Origin: a virus
Virus record (IMG/VR): IMGVR_UViG_3300025156_000022
Location: 1 to 25,636 of that record
DNA length: 25,636 bases
Direction: 5' to 3' (one strand)
Part shown: in pieces, positions 21,385 through 25,636 of the stretch
How positions within the stretch are numbered: the stretch's first letter is position 1
How the letters are laid out: every line of letters begins with the position of its first letter
Position numbers and translations under genes: made by a program
The notes under the pieces: generated by a model
Databases searched by the model: none
Told to the model about the DNA's origin: nothing
Seen by the model: only the letters and a program-made list of their open reading frames with translations

Positions 21385-22266
21385 ATGGCAAAATCTAAAA
21401 TCGCAGAAATCGTGGAAAAACAAATCATTGAAAAATTGGAAGAAGGTGTTTGTCCCTGGGTAAAGGGATGGGCGGCGGATGGGGGAGCTCCTCGAAATTT
21501 GGATACCTGTCGTGAATACAATGGGATAAACCGATTATTCACAATGATGCAAGGGTATTCCTCTCCATATTGGATGACCTACAAGCAAGCTAAAAAGTTT
21601 AAAGGGAATGTAATAAAAGGGGAAAAAGGAACTAAGATATTATTTGCACAGACGGTGGAGAAAGAGAATACTACTGGGGAAATGAAACGTTTTCCAGTAT
21701 TCAGGTACTATGCTGTTTTTAATTTGGAACAATGTGAAGATATCAAAATTCCTAAGAAAGCCCAGGAAGAAATTGACCTGGCGGTTTCAAAATTGGAAAA
21801 CAGAACTGAGATTGATTATGGAGTGTTGACCGATTATATAGCAAGGGAGAAAACTCTGTCATTACAGGGTGGACAGCCATCATACACTTCCAAAAAAGAT
21901 ATAATTCATATGCCTTCTAAGGAATCATTTATCAGCATGGAAGAATATGTTGGAACACTATGTCATGAATGTGTACATAGTACAGGACATTGGATGAGAT
22001 TAGATCGGGGATTTAATAAAGATGATGCTTATAATAGGAATAAAGAACCGTATGCAAAAGAGGAATTGATAGCCGAAATAGGAAGTGCTTTTCTGTGTGC
22101 CATGTTGGGAGTTGAAAAAGTATTGGACAATCAGGTGGCATATATAGCAGGATGGAAAAAGAAAATTAAAGATACTTCTGGAATAGTGGTATCAGCGGCT
22201 TCCTTGGCTCAAAAAGCTGTAGACTATATCAAACATGGAAAAGGAGAACTTGATGCTGCTATATGA
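21385..22266 (+). CDS. ArdC-like antirestriction protein (ssDNA-binding domain plus zincin-like domain)
   Basis: 293 residues with GGAGGA site. The N-terminal domain (~5-115) has the ArdC pattern: IIEKLEEGVCPWVKGW, GAPRNLDTCREYNGINRLF, WMTYKQAKKFKG, VIKGEKGTKI, and YYAVFNLEQCE. The C-terminal domain (~140-290) carries HECVH (194-198) and a downstream glutamate in ELIAEIGSAFLC (E231), a gluzincin-type metal site. ArdC proteins, carried by conjugative plasmids and phages, protect incoming DNA from host restriction. It is driven by P3 and overlaps the next gene, so it forms an operon with two small genes. Confidence 0.9.
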   Translation: MAKSKIAEIVEKQIIEKLEEGVCPWVKGWAADGGAPRNLDTCREYNGINRLFTMMQGYSSPYWMTYKQAKKFKGNVIKGEKGTKILFAQTVEKENTTGEMKRFPVFRYYAVFNLEQCEDIKIPKKAQEEIDLAVSKLENRTEIDYGVLTDYIAREKTLSLQGGQPSYTSKKDIIHMPSKESFISMEEYVGTLCHECVHSTGHWMRLDRGFNKDDAYNRNKEPYAKEELIAEIGSAFLCAMLGVEKVLDNQVAYIAGWKKKIKDTSGIVVSAASLAQKAVDYIKHGKGELDAAI

Positions 22267-22573
22267 ATTAAAAAAGAAAAAGAAAGAGTTAGGATTTGTG
22301 GGTTTAACTATCCACATTCGTAACCTGTGCAGGAATCGTGATGTTATTCCCCTGGGTATTAAGAAAGAAGGAGGTAGAACAATTCTGTGTCTCCAAACTG
22401 GTAGCCGAAAATGGGAATTCAATTTTGGAGATTACAAAAAAGGGAGCAAAACTTTAAAAAGAGATTTGACTTTGCAGGATTCACAAGTACGGAAAGCCTT
22501 GCATGACAAGTATGATAGGGAAATTCAAAGGTGGGAAGCTTATCAAAGGAGAAGAAATAATGGACAAGATTAA
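22253..22573 (+). CDS. Small basic protein downstream of ArdC, unknown
   Basis: 106 residues from the ATG at 22253, which has AAAGGAG; it overlaps the ardC-like end by 14 bp. N-terminal KKKKKELG, then CLQTGSRKWEFNFGDYKKG (~52-70), and a charged helical end (YDREIQRWEAYQRRRNN). No family recognised. Position suggests a partner in the same process as ArdC. Confidence 0.7.
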   Translation: MLLYELKKKKKELGFVGLTIHIRNLCRNRDVIPLGIKKEGGRTILCLQTGSRKWEFNFGDYKKGSKTLKRDLTLQDSQVRKALHDKYDREIQRWEAYQRRRNNGQD

Positions 22574-22850
22574 AAGAATGAAATTGGAAGCAAAAGTCCA
22601 AGTATATATGGATAAGAAAAGATTACCGGATTATACTGTTGTATTAGTTCAAGAAACCGGGAAAGAAGTTAGTTTGGAAATTATAGCTGATAAGACTACC
22701 TGTGGACGATGGACATGGTATCTTTCAACATTACTTAAGGATACAACCCGAAGTGATATGCTATACTTAGATTGGGAACAAGAATGGTTTATTACGGGGA
22801 TGGAAAAAGTATACCAGGAAGTTATAGCAAAATATCAAATTCCCTCTTAA
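22560..22850 (+). CDS. Small protein, unknown, third gene of P3 operon
   Basis: 96 residues from the ATG at 22560 (AAAGGAG site, 14-bp overlap with the previous gene). Mixed alpha/beta with LPDYTVVLVQETGKEVSLEI (~22-41) and an aromatic segment (WTWYLSTLL, YLDWEQEWF). No family recognised. Confidence 0.7.
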   Translation: MDKIKRMKLEAKVQVYMDKKRLPDYTVVLVQETGKEVSLEIIADKTTCGRWTWYLSTLLKDTTRSDMLYLDWEQEWFITGMEKVYQEVIAKYQIPS

Positions 22851-22903
22851 AAAACGGTCAATACAATTTTACTACGGGGAACGAAAGTTTATTGAAAAAA
22901 GAC

Positions 22904-22932
22904 TTGACATTCCCCCTTAATAATGCTATATT
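22904..22932 (+). promoter_or_regulatory. Early promoter P4 (TTGACA-17-TATATT)
   Basis: TTGACA at 22904, spacer TTCC...TGC, TATATT at 22927. Start of the next operon. Confidence 0.9.
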
Positions 22933-22975
22933 TAACTATAACAAAGAAGGGTTTAACCAAAAAGAAAGGAATAAC

Positions 22976-23332
22976 ATGAAGGTTTTTAATTACGATTGGA
23001 AAACAGGTAAAGGAAAAATCGTAGGGAATGTCAAATGGTCCGGTCTTGGATGCATTATCGGGAAACATAATGGGTATCCTATCCATGAATGCTTTGCAAT
23101 TATAACATACGATAAAAATGGACAAATAAGCTTTGATGAAAAGTATGAAAATCTCACGGCTGATTATTTTGGAGTCGATGCAATTCTTTTTTGTACTGGG
23201 TCATGGAAGTGCGGTGAAGATAAAGAAATATGGGAATGGTATATAGTGCCAAATAAAGAAATTGTGGATAAAGCAATTAAGCGAAATATAGCACAAACTG
23301 GAGCCGCACATAATTGGGAGGGTAAAAAATGA
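22976..23332 (+). CDS. Small protein, unknown, first gene of P4 operon
   Basis: 118 residues from the ATG at 22976 with AAAGGAA; upstream in-frame ATGs lie before the promoter. GKIVGNVKWSGLGCIIGKHN, GYPIHECFAIITYDKNGQ and a Trp-rich C-terminus (GSWKCGEDKEIWEWYIVP) suggest a small beta-rich globular fold. No family recognised. Stop overlaps the next start (ATGA). Confidence 0.72.
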   Translation: MKVFNYDWKTGKGKIVGNVKWSGLGCIIGKHNGYPIHECFAIITYDKNGQISFDEKYENLTADYFGVDAILFCTGSWKCGEDKEIWEWYIVPNKEIVDKAIKRNIAQTGAAHNWEGKK

Positions 23333-23820
23333 GTGAAATTCTAACAAACGGTGATATGGAAAACGATTTTAATGGACATACTATACTTTATTGGAATACA
23401 TTGCGAGAATATTCCAAAGAGGGTCAAAAAATTGTAGCAGTACAAAATCCAAAAGGAGATGTTTTGTTTTTTGATCTTACCAGAAATATTGATGGTATTA
23501 TGGAAAACTGTAAATTGGATGTTCATTCCATCATGAGAAGGTACGATAAAGGACATTATAGTGGGGATTTCATAATTCAGGATAATTACTGCATTCAACG
23601 TGATATGTTATGTGGGGATAAAAAAATGAAAGCATTATTTGATGAAAAAACCTTTGATGAGGATAAAGAATATAAGATTCCAATCAATAATATCGATTTC
23701 ATTGAATTAGATCCGGATATGCAAAATTATGAAGTTGCCATGAGTACTGGAGAACCAACCAGAAAATATCGTGGAACCAAATGTATTGTCATTCGTGGAG
23801 ATTTTGTTCTTATAAGGTAA
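23329..23820 (+). CDS. Acidic protein, unknown
   Basis: 163 residues, GGAGGG site and 4-bp overlap with the previous gene. Asp/Glu-rich. Residues ~35-50 (KIVAVQNPKGDVLFFDL) and the last third (NIDFIELDPDMQNYEV, then KCIVIRGDFVLI) look beta-rich. No family recognised. The charge would suit a DNA-mimic or a host-protein inhibitor, but that is speculation. Confidence 0.72.
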   Translation: MSEILTNGDMENDFNGHTILYWNTLREYSKEGQKIVAVQNPKGDVLFFDLTRNIDGIMENCKLDVHSIMRRYDKGHYSGDFIIQDNYCIQRDMLCGDKKMKALFDEKTFDEDKEYKIPINNIDFIELDPDMQNYEVAMSTGEPTRKYRGTKCIVIRGDFVLIR

Positions 23821-23874
23821 GGTGGTACTAGGAAAAAACCTATATTACTATCAACTAAGGGGAGTATAATTTTA

Positions 23875-24075
23875 ATGGAAAAAGTTTTAAATAAAAATAA
23901 AGATAAATTGGAAGATGCCAAATTGGTTCAATGTCCACGATGTAAAGGATTTGGTGCCGATTTCGGAGAGGAAGGTCATTGTTATATTTGTAGAGGATGG
24001 GGTGAAGTCTGGAAATCAAATTCAGGATGGGTAAGAGCTAAATATCAACATCTTATTAATTCCCAATTATATTAA
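23875..24075 (+). CDS. DnaJ-type zinc finger protein, small
   Basis: 66 residues with GGGGAG site. CPRCKGFG (~20-27) and CYICRGWG (~36-43) are two CxxCxGxG zinc-ribbon halves as in DnaJ and many small phage proteins. No J domain. Likely a protein- or nucleic-acid-binding accessory. Confidence 0.8.
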   Translation: MEKVLNKNKDKLEDAKLVQCPRCKGFGADFGEEGHCYICRGWGEVWKSNSGWVRAKYQHLINSQLY

Positions 24076-24089
24076 GGAGATTTAAAATA
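24074..24089 (+). promoter_or_regulatory. Strong ribosome binding site placed before an ATA codon
   Basis: AAGGAG at 24074-24079 is followed 7 bases later by ATA (24087-24089), which opens the frame of the gene annotated from 24126. The ATG at 24126 has no such site. Either ATA is used as a start or the original ATG has been lost. Confidence 0.5.
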
Positions 24090-24125
24090 AAACGACAAAC
24101 ATTTACATGGGAAAAACTCGACCAA

Positions 24126-24398
24126 ATGAATGAGGATCGCAGAAAGAAATCCGGTATTGGATTTTCCAAAGAAGGAATGATTGTTAAATCAGGAATTCAA
24201 ATTAAAGGGAATACAATTGATTATGCCCTTCCTCATCCATGGGTAAAACACATGGTTAAAAAGTATGGAATTGGATTTGATGAAATCTGTGGAACATCTG
24301 TAATGATCTACAATAAGGAACATCGTCAAGGTATTCCAATGTCATATTGTACTGAAATTCAAAATATTATGGATAAGGAATTTGAAATAGCCGATTAA
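24126..24398 (+). CDS. Small protein, unknown, start codon uncertain
   Basis: 90 residues from the first in-frame ATG, 103 if the ATA at 24087 is the start (adds a segment reading KRQTFTWEKLDQ). The well-placed ribosome binding site belongs to the ATA. Contains ALPHPWVKHMVKKYGIGFDE (~34-53) and two cysteines. No family recognised. Promoter P5 follows directly. Confidence 0.65.
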   Translation: MNEDRRKKSGIGFSKEGMIVKSGIQIKGNTIDYALPHPWVKHMVKKYGIGFDEICGTSVMIYNKEHRQGIPMSYCTEIQNIMDKEFEIAD

Positions 24399-24406
24399 AA
24401 TAACTC

Positions 24407-24435
24407 TTGACATTCCAGTTGTAGTATGCTATATT
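24407..24435 (+). promoter_or_regulatory. Early promoter P5 (TTGACA-17-TATATT)
   Basis: TTGACA at 24407, spacer starting TTCCAG and ending TGC, TATATT at 24430. Start of the last operon in the window. Confidence 0.9.
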
Positions 24436-24479
24436 TAACTATAATAAACAATAACTTTTTAACAAAGAAAGGAAGACCA

Positions 24480-24683
24480 ATGACACGAAAGCGTAACAAA
24501 AATTGGAAAGTAGAAAAAATTACAACAAAAGGATCACGATTCCGAAGTTTCCGTATCACCAACCTAAAAACTGGAAAGATTTATAACATGGTAGCACAGG
24601 AATTTGTTTTTGGATGTGGCAGTTATAACGAAATTGTGGAAACATTTCCCGATTATGTTCACTATGAAGTTTGGGATATGTAA
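24480..24683 (+). CDS. Small basic protein, unknown, first gene of P5 operon
   Basis: 67 residues from the ATG at 24480 (AAAGGAAG site); the upstream in-frame ATG at 24426 overlaps the promoter. Basic N-terminus (MTRKRNKNWKVEKITTKGSR), then ITNLKTGKIYNMVAQEF, resembling a small beta fold. No family recognised. Confidence 0.7.
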   Translation: MTRKRNKNWKVEKITTKGSRFRSFRITNLKTGKIYNMVAQEFVFGCGSYNEIVETFPDYVHYEVWDM

Positions 24684-24708
24684 ATCAAACAAAAGGAAAG
24701 GAAGACAA

Positions 24709-25068
24709 ATGGACGATTTTAGTCATTATCCAAAAACCGAAAAATTTGAAATAATTGATACAATTGGAGTTCCTCATCCATTTTGTATCACATCAAAACT
24801 TGTTGTTTATGCTTCCGATAATCATGGGGGAATACTTGGTAGCACTGCAATTGAGGAATATGAAGCTAAAACTTCCCGACCCAGTTGTGGGATGAAAGGT
24901 TGTACTCTTTCTTATAAGGAACACGAAACAGCCTTGGTTGTGGAAGTTGATGATGATCGAGAATTAAAAGATATTCCAGGGTTACAAGAATATTTGGTGG
25001 AATGCAAACCAATCTGCGAAAAGGATAACTATGCCGGTTTCGCTTTTATACAAAAGAAAGGAAAATAA
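24709..25068 (+). CDS. Small acidic protein, unknown
   Basis: 119 residues from the ATG at 24709 (AAAGGAAG site). GVPHPFCITSKLVVYASDNH (~20-39), GGILG, a Cys pair in CGMKGC, and ALVVEVDDDRELKDIPGLQE (~80-100). Similar small proteins occur in phage genomes, but I cannot assign a function. Confidence 0.7.
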   Translation: MDDFSHYPKTEKFEIIDTIGVPHPFCITSKLVVYASDNHGGILGSTAIEEYEAKTSRPSCGMKGCTLSYKEHETALVVEVDDDRELKDIPGLQEYLVECKPICEKDNYAGFAFIQKKGK

Positions 25069-25069
25069 A

Positions 25070-25483
25070 ATGACTGAGCCAATTTATCAAGTTTTAGGAA
25101 AACAATTGAGACTTCTAAATCAAAAAGGAGGTTTCAAGTATGTGTATCAGGTGGAAGAACATATTGAAATGATTATAAATTCCCATTTTCCAAATGGATC
25201 GGGTTTCGATGCAGGATGTACTCTCGATTTTGATAAATCACATGAGGATAGAATTGAAGTTAAAATACCATACCATTGTATGGATGAACATGGGTATTAT
25301 GATTACTGGATTTATCCTGTTTTGATTATTACTCCTTCATTGGCATATGGTTATGACATGCGAATCAATTGGAAAGGTTATAACGGGAAATATAAATTCC
25401 TCCTGTCTGATTACTTTAATGATCTGTTTATAACTGTTTTGGAAAATTTAATTGAATATCCAACTATAAGAATAGGAGATTAA
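25070..25483 (+). CDS. Conserved-looking phage hypothetical protein
   Basis: 137 residues from the ATG at 25070 (AAAGGAA site), two bases after the previous stop. IINSHFPNGSGFDAGCTLDF (~33-52) and YHCMDEHGYYDYW (~65-77) recall a type of small phage protein of unknown role with the pattern 'sGsGfd.g...d......y.cMde.GyY..w'. A role is not known to me. Confidence 0.72.
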   Translation: MTEPIYQVLGKQLRLLNQKGGFKYVYQVEEHIEMIINSHFPNGSGFDAGCTLDFDKSHEDRIEVKIPYHCMDEHGYYDYWIYPVLIITPSLAYGYDMRINWKGYNGKYKFLLSDYFNDLFITVLENLIEYPTIRIGD

Positions 25484-25487
25484 ATTA

Positions 25488-25636
25488 ATGAAAAAACCTT
25501 GGAAAATAATAAAACAAGATAATGGGGGAGAACTACACCTTTTCGGCAATCATCATTGGAAAGAAATAAAATATGAGGTACCGGAATGGAGTGAATATGG
25601 GGAAGAAGAAGCCTGTTTTACATATTTAGGATATAC
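25488..25636 (+). CDS. Small protein, 3' end outside the window
   Basis: ATG at 25488 with GGAG, four bases after the previous stop; at least 49 codons. Begins MKKPWKIIKQDNGGELHLFG and is rich in Trp, Glu and Tyr. Not recognised. Confidence 0.6.
   Translation, partial: MKKPWKIIKQDNGGELHLFGNHHWKEIKYEVPEWSEYGEEEACFTYLGY

Noticed and set aside
1-25636. An archaeal virus (suggested by the DP2-like segment)
   Set aside because: Five TTGACA-17-TATAAT promoters, Rho-independent terminators and pervasive GGAG sites indicate a bacterial host. The DP2-like part is confined to the left edge.

Overview
The window looks like part of the genome of a tailed bacteriophage (or a prophage), AT-rich and densely coded. 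The late genes encode a P22-type coat protein, a DUF4055-type portal, a terminase pair, a scaffold and a tail set with a long tape measure and no sheath, so a siphovirus-like particle is the best guess. The host appears to be a bacterium: nearly every gene has a GGAG-type ribosome binding site, and five near-identical TTGACA-17 bp-TATAAT promoters drive the right-hand genes. I cannot name the host.

Left part (1-15996, all minus strand, read right to left): a small unknown gene, terS, a NUMOD3-like protein, terL (interrupted by an intein), a small basic protein, portal, scaffold, a broken Hef-like homing endonuclease, coat protein, a small protein, four head-tail connector/tail-completion proteins, major tail protein, a tail assembly chaperone with a programmed -1 frameshift, and the tape measure, which runs off the left edge.

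Middle (about 15997-17494): a 1.5 kb gene-free, very AT-rich divergent region with direct repeats, palindromes and a perfect 4 x 24 bp tandem array. It is the best candidate for a replication origin and/or control region.

Right part (17495-25636, all plus strand): about 20 small, mostly unrecognised genes arranged in short operons. Each operon is headed by a member of one promoter family, by arrays of short dyad repeats, or by a repeated GGCAATTTTGCC leader. The only clearly recognisable product is an ArdC-type protein (antirestriction family, zincin motif HECVH). This is the look of an early, host-takeover or counter-defence region.

Most notable: (1) the last ~75 visible codons of the tape measure frame match the C-terminal zinc module of the archaeal DNA polymerase D large subunit (DP2), with a clear shift in codon usage; this is either a remarkable domain capture or an assembly/recombination seam. 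(2) The terL intein carries an HNH endonuclease gene in a different reading frame, with its own strong ribosome binding site, while the intein frame stays open across all of it. (3) A homing endonuclease between scaffold and coat genes is cut by a single in-frame TAA. (4) The early region has covarying dyad arrays, a family of near-identical promoters and an attenuator-like leader.
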